Below, in pieces: positions 26,649 to 35,520 of a stretch of 64,000 bases of DNA. The stretch is from NCBI RefSeq assembly GCF_013426895.1, contig NZ_AP023175.1, forward strand, positions 2,542,001 through 2,606,000, read 5' to 3'. The translations under genes and the position numbers were made by a program. The notes beneath the pieces were generated by a model. It did not search any database and had not been told where the DNA came from. It saw only the letters and a program-made list of their open reading frames with translations. Source of the DNA: Paraburkholderia largidicola. Lineage in GTDB: Bacteria; Pseudomonadota; Gammaproteobacteria; Burkholderiales; Burkholderiaceae. The stretch's first letter is position 1. The number at the start of each line of letters is the position of its first letter.

Positions 26649-27581
26649 TCAGTACCACGGCTTGTCGTTGAGCGGCGAGCCGGTGATCTTGACGATGAAC
26701 TCGAGAAACGCGCGCACCTTCGCGGACGGATGACGCCGCGAAGGGTAGAGCGCGTAGAGCGGAAAGCGCTCGTCGGGCCAGTCGGGAAACAGATCGACGA
26801 GCCGGCCGCTGTCGAACAGCGGCTGCGTGCCGAGCGCCATGATCTGCGCGATCCCGTGGCCAGCGAGACATGCACCGTGCATCGTCGAGACGTCGTTGAC
26901 GGTGAGGCGGCCGCGCGCGTCGATGATGACTTTTTTGCGCGGCCGGTGAAATTCCCACACGAACGGCCGTCCCGTTTCCGGATCGCGGTACTGGATGCAA
27001 TTGTGCGGCTCGCGTTCGAGATCGGACGGCTTGAGTGGCCTGCCATGCTTCTTCAGATAACCAGGGGACGCGGCCGTCACGATGCGCGTGTCGAGCAGCC
27101 TGCGCGCGACGAGCGTCGACGGGCGCGGCTCGCCAAAGCGCACCGCGAGATCGAAGCCGTCGGCGACCATGTCGCCGAGCTGATCGCGCGTGATCAGGTC
27201 GAGATCGAGTTCCGGATAACGCGCAACGAATTCGCCGATGCGCGGGCTCAGCACGATCTTCGAGAAGAACGGATCGACGTTCACGCGCAGCCGTCCGCGC
27301 ACGGCGGTCGCGCCGCCTGCCGCCGATGCGGCGGCTTCTTCGAGGCCGTCCATGAGCGGCACGATCTGCTCGTACAGGCGCAGGCCTTCGTCGGTGAGTT
27401 TGACGGTGCGCGTGGTGCGATCGAACAGGCGGATGCCGAGCCGCGCCTCGAGCCGCGCGACCGAGCGGCTCACGCCGGATTGCGACATGTCGAGCCGTTC
27501 GCTTGCGCCCGCAAAGCTGCCGCTTTCGACGATCGCCGTCAGCACGCCCATGCCGTTGAGAATCCGTTCGTCGAACGACAT
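26649..27581 (-). CDS. LysR-family transcriptional regulator
   Basis: A 310-aa LTTR: N-terminal winged helix-turn-helix (about 10-68; FAGASERLDMSQSGVSRSVARLEARLG) and a periplasmic-binding-protein-like effector domain (about 95-305). GAGGAAC lies seven bases before the chosen ATG. It is divergent from an NmrA-like gene, with four alternating ATGACA/TGTCAT half-sites in between, so it probably controls both. The effector is unknown; the best-known relatives of this arrangement respond to aromatic or redox compounds. Confidence 0.92.
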   Translation of the reverse strand: MSFDERILNGMGVLTAIVESGSFAGASERLDMSQSGVSRSVARLEARLGIRLFDRTTRTVKLTDEGLRLYEQIVPLMDGLEEAAASAAGGATAVRGRLRVNVDPFFSKIVLSPRIGEFVARYPELDLDLITRDQLGDMVADGFDLAVRFGEPRPSTLVARRLLDTRIVTAASPGYLKKHGRPLKPSDLEREPHNCIQYRDPETGRPFVWEFHRPRKKVIIDARGRLTVNDVSTMHGACLAGHGIAQIMALGTQPLFDSGRLVDLFPDWPDERFPLYALYPSRRHPSAKVRAFLEFIVKITGSPLNDKPWY

Positions 27582-27604
27582 GGTGTGTTCCTCGTTTGAT
27601 GAGG

Positions 27605-27642
27605 ATGACATTGTGTCATGAATCAAATGACACTGATGTCAT
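27605..27642. promoter_or_regulatory. four-half-site operator between LysR and NmrA-like genes
   Basis: Half-sites ATGACA (27605-27610), TGTCAT (27614-27619), ATGACA (27627-27632) and TGTCAT (27637-27642) alternate. The middle pair extends to GTGTCAT-N7-ATGACAC, a perfect 7-bp inverted repeat. It starts 24 bases from the LysR start and about 70 from the NmrA-like start, a typical position for a LysR tetramer site. Confidence 0.72.
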
Positions 27643-27712
27643 GGTGTAAAGCACTGCGGAAGACCAGAATCAATCCCGACGCAAGCAATTTTTCATTGAA
27701 CGGGAGTGTGGG

Positions 27713-28570
27713 ATGTACGCAATTACGGGTATCACGGGTCAGGTGGGCGGTGTAGTCGCGAGGACGCTGCTGGCGCAGGGCAAGAACGTGCGCGCGGTGG
27801 TGCGCAGCGAGGAAAAGGGCGCGCCGTGGGCCGCGCAAGGCTGCGACGTGGCGCTTGCCGAGATGCATGATCGGGATGCGCTGCGTCGTGCGTTCGAGGG
27901 GGCGGAAGGCGTGTTCGTGCTGCTGCCGCCCGTGTTCGATCCGTCGCCGGATTTTTCGGAGTCGCGGAGGAATATTGCCGCGCTGCGGGTTGCGCTGAGC
28001 GAGGCGAGGCCTACGCGGGTGGTCGTGCTGTCGACGATTGGCGCGCAAGCCGCGCAGCCTAATCTGCTGAATCAGCTTGGCATCATGGAGCAGGAGTTGG
28101 GCACTCTGCCGATGCCTGTTGTGTTCTTGCGTGCTGCGTGGTTCTTTGAGAACTTCGTATGGGACGTTGAGCCGGCTCGTGAGACGGGTGTGATTCCGAG
28201 CTTTCTTCAACCGCTCGATAAGCCGGTGCCGATGGTGGCGACGGATGATATTGGGCGCGTTGCCGCGGCATTGCTTCAGGATGCCTGGGAGGGGGCGCGG
28301 GTTGTCGAGCTTGAAGGTCCGCGACGCGTTACGCCGGATGAGATTGCAGCTGCGTTTGCCGATGCACTGGATCGGCCGGTGCGGATGCAGCTTGTTCCGC
28401 GTGACGAGTGGGAGTCGTTGTTTCGGGCGCAAGGGATGAAGAATCCGCTGCCGCGTATGCAGATGATCGATGGGTTTAATGAAGGGTGGATCGAGTTTGA
28501 AGCGCCTTCGGCGGTGGTTAAAGGGGATGTTGCGGTTGAAGTGGTGATTCGACGGTTAGTGAGGGGATAG
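27713..28570 (+). CDS. NmrA-like NAD(P)-binding protein
   Basis: A 285-aa atypical short-chain dehydrogenase fold. The nucleotide-binding loop is TGITGQVGGVVARTLL (about 4-19; GxxGxxG), with VRAVVRSEEKGAPW the usual NADP-preferring strand. NmrA/YtfG (QorB)-type proteins act as redox-sensing regulators or quinone reductases. VVLSTIGAQAAQPNL is the region where classical SDRs have the catalytic Ser/Tyr; a YxxxK pair is not evident, so a sensor or quinone-reductase role is favoured. Divergent from its probable LysR regulator. Confidence 0.87.
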   Translation: MYAITGITGQVGGVVARTLLAQGKNVRAVVRSEEKGAPWAAQGCDVALAEMHDRDALRRAFEGAEGVFVLLPPVFDPSPDFSESRRNIAALRVALSEARPTRVVVLSTIGAQAAQPNLLNQLGIMEQELGTLPMPVVFLRAAWFFENFVWDVEPARETGVIPSFLQPLDKPVPMVATDDIGRVAAALLQDAWEGARVVELEGPRRVTPDEIAAAFADALDRPVRMQLVPRDEWESLFRAQGMKNPLPRMQMIDGFNEGWIEFEAPSAVVKGDVAVEVVIRRLVRG

Positions 28571-28621
28571 TGGATTTTGTTCGCGCGGCGTGGGTGGTTT
28601 TGGTTTGCTGGTGTTGTGCGG

Positions 28622-29275
28622 TGGCATCCGCGTTTTGTAATTGGTGCTTCACGCGTTGCCCCTGTGCGGGGCGGCACCTACTTTTCTTTGCCGCCGCAAA
28701 GAAAAGTAGGCAAAAGAAAGCGGCTCACACCGCCAGCACGTGTGTTTATCCACGGGCCCCCAACGTCCCCACACTTCACACCGCAACGTACTTGTTTGCG
28801 AGCGTTGCCAGCGCTTCGAACAGATGCCTCACCCGCTTCAGACACCTGCACAAGGGCCAGCGGCAGCGAGTTATATGCGCCGCCCAGGTGGCAAACTGTG
28901 TGTAGGTTTTCGCATCGCATAACCTGGCGCTCCTACAGGGTGGAACGCATGCGCTATCGGTCCGGAGTGAGGCGTGTGAGGCTCTACGACCTACACACAG
29001 TTTGCCACCTGGGCGGCGGCGGACTGTCTGACGCCGCGTGCCGCGACGCGGGCAGATGAAGCGGGTGAGGCGTTCAGAGAGAACGTTGGCAACGCACGCG
29101 AACACGCGCGTTGCCGTGTGAAGCGTAAGACCCTGTGGGGGCCCTCAGGCAAACACAAGAACTGGCGGTGTTAGCCGCTTTCTTTTGCCTACTTTTCTTT
29201 GCGGCGGCAAAGAAAAGTAGGTGCCGCCCCGCACAGGGGCAACGCTAGTGAACCAATAACATCACGCGGATGCCA
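28622..29275. repeat. 654-bp nested-palindrome element, copy 2 (inverted)
   Basis: Same architecture and length as the copy at 7789-8442 but in reverse orientation: 12-bp terminal inverted repeats TGGCATCCGCGT / ACGCGGATGCCA, 82-bp outer arms (28653-28734, 29164-29245), 34-bp hairpins (28677-28710, 29188-29221), and 28-bp inner arms (28879-28906, 28990-29017; perfect inverted repeat). The half between left outer and inner arm matches the right half of copy 1 reverse-complemented, and vice versa. It lies between the convergent NmrA-like and YdeP-like genes. No ORF is credible. Confidence 0.85.
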
Positions 29276-29333
29276 GCAAAACCACAAGCAAACCACACCA
29301 GCGTCGCAGACACCAGAGCAAAAAAACCCTACA

Positions 29334-31658
29334 TCAAGCAGCCCGCGCCGCAGGCGCATCAGACGCCCACAACAAAACCGGAATCGACTTCGAAGTCGGC
29401 GTATTACAAACATCAGCAACGCTATTCAACGGCACAAGCGGATTCGTCTCCGGATAATAAGCCCCGAGACACCCACGCGGAATGTCATACTCGACGAGCA
29501 TAAACCGCTCAGCGCGCCGCTCGATGCCATCATCCCAGATGGTTTCCATATCGACCCAATCGCCAGCCTTGAACCCAAGCATCGCGATATCGGCAGCATT
29601 CGCAAACACCACGCGCCGCTGGTTATAAACCCCGCGATAGCGATCATCGAGCGCATAGATAGTCGTGTTGTACTGATCATGCGACCGCGTCGTCATCAAG
29701 GTCATCGCACGCTCGCCATGCAACTTGCGGGCACGCTGAATGGGCGTATCGCGCTGAATCTGATGCACGACGAAGTTCGCCTTCCCCGTGCCAGTCTTCC
29801 AGTCACGCTCGCGCGAAGCCACGCGTAAATGAAAACCGCCCGGCTGCTCGATCCGCTTGTTGTACTCGTAAAAACCGTCGACCGACCACTCGATCGCATC
29901 GCGAATCTTCGCGTAGTCATCCGCGTAACCGAGCCAGTCCGCTTTCGCGCTGCCAAGCGTCGCCTCGGCGATCTGCGCGACGATACGCGTCTCCGACACG
30001 AGATTGGCCGACGCAGGCGTATTCATCCCGTACGACACGTGCACCATGCTCATCGAGTCTTCGACGGTCACGCCTTGCGCCACGCCATTCTGCAAATCGA
30101 TTTCAGTGCGACCGAGCGTCGGCAGAATCAACGCTTCGCGACCATGCACGAGATGGCTGCGATTCAGCTTGGTCGTGATGTGCACGGTCAGATCGCACGC
30201 ACGCAGCGCGTCCCACGTACGCGGCGTGTCGGGCGTCGCAATCGAGAAGTTGCCGCCCAGGCCAATGAACACCTTCACGTGACCTTCGAGCATCGCTTCG
30301 ATCGTTTCGACCACGTCGTAGCCATGCCCGCGCGGCGGCTCGAAATCGAACACCTTGCCGAGGCGGTCGAGAAACGCGTCGCTCGGCTTTTCCTCGATGC
30401 CGACCGTGCGGTTGCCCTGCACGTTCGAGTGGCCGCGCACCGGGCACAGGCCCGCGCCGAGACGGCCGATATTGCCGCGCATCATCATCAGGTTCGACAG
30501 CATGTGCACCGTCGGCACGGAATGCTTGTGCTGCGTAATACCCATGCCCCACGTCGAGATCACGCGCTTGCCGTTCGCGTAGATGCGCGCCAGGTTCTCG
30601 ATGTCTTCGCGCGGCACGCCCGATTCTTCGACGAGCGCTTCCCAGCTCTGCTCGCGCAGATCGGCAGCGAATGCGTTGAAGTTCGCCGTGTGCTCTTCGA
30701 TGAACGCGACATCGAGCACGCGCTCGGCGTTCTGTTCGACGGCGAGGTCGTCGAGTTCCAGCACGCGCTTGGCCACGCCCTTGATCAGCGCGAAGTCGCC
30801 GCCGATCTTCGGCTGGACGAACGTCGACGCAATCTGCACGCCCGACGTCAGCATGTCCGCCACGTGCTGCGGGCTCGCGAACCGTTCCAGGCCGCGCTCG
30901 CGCAACGGGTTGATCGACACGATCGTCGCGCCGCGCTTCGCCGCGTCGCGCAGTTCGTTGAGCATGCGCGGATGGTTCGTCGCCGGGTTCTGGCCGAAGA
31001 TCAGCAGCGTGTCGGCGTGCTCGAAGTCTTCGAGCAGCACCGTGCCCTTGCCGATGCCGACCGTCGTCGGCAGGCCGCGGCTCGTCGCCTCGTGGCACAT
31101 GTTCGAGCAGTCGGGGAAGTTGTTCGTGCCGTACATGCGCACGAACAGCTGGTACAGGAACGCAGCTTCGTTGCTGGCGCGGCCCGACGTGTAGAACGCG
31201 GCCCGATGCGGGCTGTCCAGCCCTTTCAGGTGCTTCGCGATCAGTTGATACGCAGCGTCCCACGAAATGGGCTGGTACTTGTCCGTCAGCGGATCGAACA
31301 CCATCGGGTCAGTGAGGCGGCCGTGCTGTTCGAGCGTGTAATCGTCCTGCTTCATCAACTCGTCGACGGTGTGCTCCGCGAAGAACGCGGGCGTCACGCG
31401 CTTGCTCGTCGCTTCCGCCGCAACGGCCTTCACGCCGTTCTCGCAGAATTCGAACGTCGACGCGTGCTGGCGGTCCGGCCATGCGCAGCCCGGGCAGTCG
31501 AAGCCGTCCGGCTGGTTCTGCCTGAAAAGCGTCTTGTACTTGCCCCCGGCGACCTTCTCCTTGACGAGATTGATCGCGACGTACTTCAATGCGCCCCATC
31601 CAGCGGCAGGCCCGGTGTACGGTTCGATGCGGCCCGGTTTGGTGCTGGTCTTGTCCAT
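29334..31658 (-). CDS. FdhF/YdeP-family molybdopterin oxidoreductase
   Basis: A 774-aa protein of the formate dehydrogenase-like bis-MGD family closest to E. coli YdeP (759). It begins with YTGPAAGWGALKYVA and the cysteine motif DCPGCAWPD, characteristic of this branch, which lacks the usual N-terminal CxxCxxxC cluster. FPDCSNMCHEATSRGL (about 180-195) is the active-site region with Cys rather than selenocysteine, and GQNPATNHPRML binds the cofactor. YdeP is linked to acid resistance; the substrate is unknown. The open frame extends 42 codons upstream; MDKTSTKPGR is the better start though its RBS is weak. Divergent from a MocR gene. Confidence 0.9.
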   Translation of the reverse strand: MDKTSTKPGRIEPYTGPAAGWGALKYVAINLVKEKVAGGKYKTLFRQNQPDGFDCPGCAWPDRQHASTFEFCENGVKAVAAEATSKRVTPAFFAEHTVDELMKQDDYTLEQHGRLTDPMVFDPLTDKYQPISWDAAYQLIAKHLKGLDSPHRAAFYTSGRASNEAAFLYQLFVRMYGTNNFPDCSNMCHEATSRGLPTTVGIGKGTVLLEDFEHADTLLIFGQNPATNHPRMLNELRDAAKRGATIVSINPLRERGLERFASPQHVADMLTSGVQIASTFVQPKIGGDFALIKGVAKRVLELDDLAVEQNAERVLDVAFIEEHTANFNAFAADLREQSWEALVEESGVPREDIENLARIYANGKRVISTWGMGITQHKHSVPTVHMLSNLMMMRGNIGRLGAGLCPVRGHSNVQGNRTVGIEEKPSDAFLDRLGKVFDFEPPRGHGYDVVETIEAMLEGHVKVFIGLGGNFSIATPDTPRTWDALRACDLTVHITTKLNRSHLVHGREALILPTLGRTEIDLQNGVAQGVTVEDSMSMVHVSYGMNTPASANLVSETRIVAQIAEATLGSAKADWLGYADDYAKIRDAIEWSVDGFYEYNKRIEQPGGFHLRVASRERDWKTGTGKANFVVHQIQRDTPIQRARKLHGERAMTLMTTRSHDQYNTTIYALDDRYRGVYNQRRVVFANAADIAMLGFKAGDWVDMETIWDDGIERRAERFMLVEYDIPRGCLGAYYPETNPLVPLNSVADVCNTPTSKSIPVLLWASDAPAARAA

Positions 31659-31751
31659 GTGTTCTTGTGTCCGGTGTGGCTTGATGTTGACGCTAGGGTA
31701 GTGGGGAATACGCGTACCCGGCGTGTACACAATGTGCGATAGAAAAAGAGT

Positions 31752-31765
31752 ACAGTTGCGACTGT
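31752..31765. promoter_or_regulatory. candidate MocR operator
   Basis: ACAGT-TGCG-ACTGT is a perfect inverted repeat in the divergent region between the YdeP-like and MocR genes, with further ACTG-type half-sites about 10 and 30 bases to its right. It lies 93 bases from the YdeP-like start and 86 from the MocR start. Its role is inferred from position. Confidence 0.4.
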
Positions 31766-31851
31766 TATCGACTGAAAGGCTCAATTTCGGTGAACTGTGC
31801 TCAAAAATTGGGCGCGGCGCCCGTCCGCTGTGCCTGCGACAGAGGCATCTC

Positions 31852-33279
31852 TTGAAGCTTTACGAAGAACTGGCGAAGGAAATCGAAGGGCAGATCCGGC
31901 GCGGCGTGTTCCGTCCGGGCGAGCGCGTGCCGTCCGTGCGGCAGACCAGCCAGCACCGGCAGATCTCCATCACGACGGTGCTGCGCGCGTACCTGATGCT
32001 CGAGAGCAAGGGCGTGATCCAGAGCCGTCCGCAGTCGGGCTACTTCGTGCGGCTCGGCGCGAACGACGCGCCGCCGCCCGTGCAGGAACTCGACGTATCG
32101 AAGCCGATCGCCGTGTCGGCGCAGGTCGACGTGAGCCGGCTCGTGCTGTCCACGTTACGTTCCATCGGCAGCGACGAGGCCGTGCCGCTCGGCTCGCCGT
32201 ATCCCGATCCCAGTCTGTATCCGTTCCAGAAGATCAACCGCTACGCGCATGTGATCGGCCGGCGCAAGACGCAATGGGGCGTCACCGACGAGCTGCCTCC
32301 CGGCAATCCCGACCTGATCCGGCAGATTGCGCGACGCTATCTGGAGAACGGCATCGCGATCGATCCGAACGAGATCGTCGTGACGGTCGGCGCAACGGAA
32401 GCGATCAATCTGTGCCTGCAGGCGGTCGCGAAACCGGGCGACACGGTCGCCGTCGAATCGCCCACCTTCTACGCGATGCTGCACGCCATCGAGCGCATGG
32501 GCATGCGCGCAATCGAAGTGGCGACCCATCCGCGCGAAGGCATCGACCTCGGCGCACTCGCGCAGATACTCGACAAGCGCAAGATCGCCGCGTGCATGGT
32601 GATGCCGAACTTCCAGAATCCGCTCGGCTTCCAGATGCCCGACGACAAGAAGCGCGAACTCGTCAAGCTGCTGACGCGGCACGATGTGCCTGTCATCGAG
32701 AACAACGTCTATCACGAGCTGTACTTCGGCGACGTGCATCCCGGTGCGCTGAAAAACTACGACAGGAAAGGGCTGGTGCTGCATTGCGCGTCGTTTTCGA
32801 AGACGCTTACGTCCGCGTACCGGATCGGCTGGGCGATGCCGGGCCGCTACCGCGAGCAGGTCGAGAAGCTCAAGTTCCTCAACACGCTGACCACGCCGTC
32901 CATTCCGCAACTCGCGATTGCCGAGTATCTGAAGCAGGATGGCTACGAGCATCATCTGCGCAAGCTGCGCAAGGGCCTCGCGCAGCGCGCCAAACTGATG
33001 ACGACGATGGTCACGCGCTTCTTTCCCGAAGGCACGCGCGTGTCGCATCCGATGGGCGGCTACGTGCTGTGGGTCGAGCTGCCGCGCAGCGTCGATTCAA
33101 TGCAGCTCTACAAGCTCGCGCTGGAGCATGGCATCACGGTTGGCCCGGGCTATATGTTCTCGACCACGGACGGGTATAGCCATTGCATCCGCTTGAATTA
33201 CAGTTACGCATGGTCGCCGGAAATCGAGAGCGCGCTGGTGACGGTCGGCAAGCTGGCGGCCGCGAGCATGCGCGAATGA
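31852..33279 (+). CDS. MocR-type GntR/aminotransferase-fold regulator
   Basis: A 475-aa fusion: N-terminal GntR winged helix (about 1-72; YEELAKEIEGQIRRG, then PGERVPSVRQTS) and a C-terminal fold-type I aminotransferase domain (about 105-470). Lys317 in SFSKTLTSAYRIGW is the expected PLP-binding residue, with NPLGFQMP and ENNVYHELYF as cofactor contacts. The likely start is TTG, with AGAGG six bases upstream; an ATG 43 codons earlier is possible but unlike the family. Such proteins sense PLP or amino-acid ligands and are usually not enzymes. It probably regulates the divergent YdeP-like gene. Confidence 0.88.
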   Translation: MKLYEELAKEIEGQIRRGVFRPGERVPSVRQTSQHRQISITTVLRAYLMLESKGVIQSRPQSGYFVRLGANDAPPPVQELDVSKPIAVSAQVDVSRLVLSTLRSIGSDEAVPLGSPYPDPSLYPFQKINRYAHVIGRRKTQWGVTDELPPGNPDLIRQIARRYLENGIAIDPNEIVVTVGATEAINLCLQAVAKPGDTVAVESPTFYAMLHAIERMGMRAIEVATHPREGIDLGALAQILDKRKIAACMVMPNFQNPLGFQMPDDKKRELVKLLTRHDVPVIENNVYHELYFGDVHPGALKNYDRKGLVLHCASFSKTLTSAYRIGWAMPGRYREQVEKLKFLNTLTTPSIPQLAIAEYLKQDGYEHHLRKLRKGLAQRAKLMTTMVTRFFPEGTRVSHPMGGYVLWVELPRSVDSMQLYKLALEHGITVGPGYMFSTTDGYSHCIRLNYSYAWSPEIESALVTVGKLAAASMRE

Positions 33280-33309
33280 ACAGACGTTTTCGTCGAGAGG
33301 AGAACCGAC

Positions 33310-33618
33310 GTGAATCCGAATGATGCGGCACACGACAAGCATTGCGAAGACGATGACGACGACAACGAGCTCGATCCTACTGTCGAGCAACTACTGATGC
33401 TGCTTTGGGAAGCGTCGCGTGAATCGCCCGACAAGCCATGGTCGCTCGCGAAGATCAGCAAGCGCGCCGATCTCCCGATGAGCACGCTGCGGCGCTATTT
33501 CACGCAGTTGCAGTCGGCGGGCGTGATCGCCGTGCAGATGGACGAGGAAGGGCGCGGCTCGGCGTCGCTGACGGGCGAAGGGCTGGAGCTGTGCGAGGCG
33601 CTGTTTGGCGAGCCTTGA
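33310..33618 (+). CDS. winged-helix DNA-binding protein (102 aa)
   Basis: A 102-aa protein with an acidic N-terminus (CEDDDDDNELD) and a winged helix (about 40-95: WSLAKISKRADLPMSTLRRYFTQLQSAGV, wing VQMDEEGRGSASLT). It starts with GTG behind AGGAGAAC, 30 bases after the MocR gene, so they are probably co-transcribed. It resembles small MarR/IclR-like one-domain regulators. Its partner and target are unknown. Confidence 0.8.
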   Translation: MNPNDAAHDKHCEDDDDDNELDPTVEQLLMLLWEASRESPDKPWSLAKISKRADLPMSTLRRYFTQLQSAGVIAVQMDEEGRGSASLTGEGLELCEALFGEP

Positions 33619-33642
33619 GAAGCATCGAAGTCTGCGCGACGC

Positions 33643-34797
33643 TTACGGCGTGGCTTCTTCCGAAACCGGCAGAAACGACAGGCGCGACGCGAGCAGCATC
33701 ACGCACGTGAGAATCACAATGCCCGTCAGGATGCCCGCGAGCCGCAGCATGGCGGCGTGTGGATCGGCGGACCATGCATGGTCCTGCACGAAAACCATGA
33801 TGAACGCGATCGTGAACTGCCGCCCGATATAGCTCGCGCCCTGCTTGCCCGTCTGTACGTGGCAGCCCGCCCAGATGCCTGCCGCCAGCGCGAGCAGGGA
33901 GAGCACGATCTGGCCTTGCATCAGCGGTAAAAGCGCGATCCCGACCGCCCCCGCGATCAGGCAGCCCACCATGCGTTGCACCATCTTGTCGGCGACGGGC
34001 TTTTGCGAGCGCACGACGACGGAAGTGGGCGGCAGGATCATCACTGCGATCGTCGTCACCAGCGCTTGCGCGAAGCCGGGCAGATTCAGCGTGTAGGTGA
34101 GCGCCGCGAGAATCGCCACCGCAATGCCCGCCTGCACGCCCAGCACCATGCGCGCGTGGCGCAATGTTTCGAAGGTGGGCGGCGCGGCATTCGCGTTAGC
34201 GGTAGCCGCCGCGACGACTTTCGACGCAGGCCGTCGCCGCTCATACCAGCTGATGCCGACATGAAACAGCCCCGACACGAGGAGGCACGCAAACGTGCCG
34301 ACGCACACCTCGGCGACGCGCAGCATCGCAAACGACGCCGTCGGGCCGAATGCGATCAGCTTGTGCGCCTCGAACGTGACCAGCACCCACGTGATGCCGC
34401 CCAGCACCCACGCATACGACGCCGACGAGCCGTTGCCGCGATAGACGCAGAAGCCGCCGATCACGCCCAGCACGGGCACGAACAGCCACGGACGATCGCC
34501 GATGATGGGGCCCAGCAGCGTGCCGAGCAGGCCGCCGAGAATGGTGCCGAGCACGCGATGCAGCGCGCGTTGCGCGGAAGCCGAGAAGCGCGTCTGCATC
34601 ACGGCGAAACCGCTGATAGCGGCCCACCAGGTGTACGGCAGATGCAGCAGATGCGCGAGCGCCACCGACAGCACGACCGAGATCACCGCTTCGACGCCGA
34701 ACAGCGCGCGCTCGGGCGTCGGCTTCCAGGCGGCAAGCTCGCGGCCGAGCGCGGCCACGGCTTCACGGCCGATCTGCGTGAACATGCGGGCGCGCAT
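33643..34797 (-). CDS. FUSC-family membrane protein (fusaric acid resistance-like)
   Basis: A 384-aa inner-membrane protein with two blocks of about five to six helices (about 30-175 and 225-375) split by a basic cytoplasmic loop (YERRRPASK...). The pattern, with PYTWWAAISGFAVMQTRFSASAQRALHRVLGT in the first block and QKPVADKMVQRMVGCLIAG in the second, is that of FUSC/aromatic-acid exporter proteins. No membrane-fusion or outer-membrane partner is adjacent, so it acts alone or with distant partners. An alternative start is four codons downstream. Confidence 0.87.
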   Translation of the reverse strand: MRARMFTQIGREAVAALGRELAAWKPTPERALFGVEAVISVVLSVALAHLLHLPYTWWAAISGFAVMQTRFSASAQRALHRVLGTILGGLLGTLLGPIIGDRPWLFVPVLGVIGGFCVYRGNGSSASYAWVLGGITWVLVTFEAHKLIAFGPTASFAMLRVAEVCVGTFACLLVSGLFHVGISWYERRRPASKVVAAATANANAAPPTFETLRHARMVLGVQAGIAVAILAALTYTLNLPGFAQALVTTIAVMILPPTSVVVRSQKPVADKMVQRMVGCLIAGAVGIALLPLMQGQIVLSLLALAAGIWAGCHVQTGKQGASYIGRQFTIAFIMVFVQDHAWSADPHAAMLRLAGILTGIVILTCVMLLASRLSFLPVSEEATP

Positions 34798-34827
34798 GCG
34801 AACCTCGTCGAGAGGGAAGGGGTGAGT

Positions 34828-35439
34828 TCAGCGCGTGGCGATGGCGGCCGCAGCGCCCGCCATCATCGTCGCGCTGGTGCGGTTCGCGATCTTCACCGCG
34901 CGGCGGCTGGTCAACAGCGTGCGCGCCTTGACGGCGGCGAGCGCCCAGATGAAATCGACGGACATCAGCACGGCGAGCATCGTCAGCGTCAGTTCGAGCC
35001 AGGCGAGCGTGCCGACGCGCGACAGGTCGACGATGGTCGGCAGCAGCGCCAGATAGAAAACCATGATCTTGGGATTGCCAAGCGTGACCATCAGCCCCGC
35101 GACGAACATGCGCCACGGCGACTGGCCGCTCGGCAGCGTGCTTTCGTGGACGTCGGTGGGCGCGAACCACATTTTCCACGCGAGGAACAGCAGATACCCG
35201 ACGCCCGCGAACTTCAGCGCGATGAATACGAGCGCGAACGTATGCGCGACGACTGCGAGGCCGGCGACCGCGCAGGTGAGCCACAGCGCTTCGCCGATCC
35301 ACATCGCCGCGAGAAACGGCAGCACGTCCTTGAAGCCGTTGGTGAGCACACGCGCGACGAGCGCTGCGATGCTCGGGCCAGGCGAGCCGGCGGCAACGAT
35401 CAGCGCGAGCGCGAAGACGAGAAGACCGGAAAGTGCCAT
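34828..35439 (-). CDS. LysE/RhtB-family amino acid exporter
   Basis: A 203-aa protein with about six membrane helices. The family signature SPGPSIAALVARVLTNG lies at about 18-34, and GNPKIMVFYLALLPTIVDL at about 119-137. GGAG lies seven bases before the ATG. The frame continues far upstream but is antisense to the GNAT gene there. It follows the FUSC gene on the same strand (30 bases) and could be co-transcribed. Substrate unknown. Confidence 0.9.
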   Translation of the reverse strand: MALSGLLVFALALIVAAGSPGPSIAALVARVLTNGFKDVLPFLAAMWIGEALWLTCAVAGLAVVAHTFALVFIALKFAGVGYLLFLAWKMWFAPTDVHESTLPSGQSPWRMFVAGLMVTLGNPKIMVFYLALLPTIVDLSRVGTLAWLELTLTMLAVLMSVDFIWALAAVKARTLLTSRRAVKIANRTSATMMAGAAAAIATR

Positions 35440-35520
35440 CGAACGACTCCTGTGCGAGAGGGTCTGTGGCTGGATTATATCGGCGTGGCGGGTTGAGTTG
35501 CGCGGGCAAGCAGTGTCAAT

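Noticed and set aside
29829..31742. 637-codon plus-strand frame over the YdeP-like gene
   Set aside because: Antisense shadow; composition unlike protein and no RBS.
33976..35496. 506-codon plus-strand frame over FUSC and LysE genes
   Set aside because: Antisense to two membrane proteins; no hydrophobic segments and strongly biased His/Arg/Glu content.
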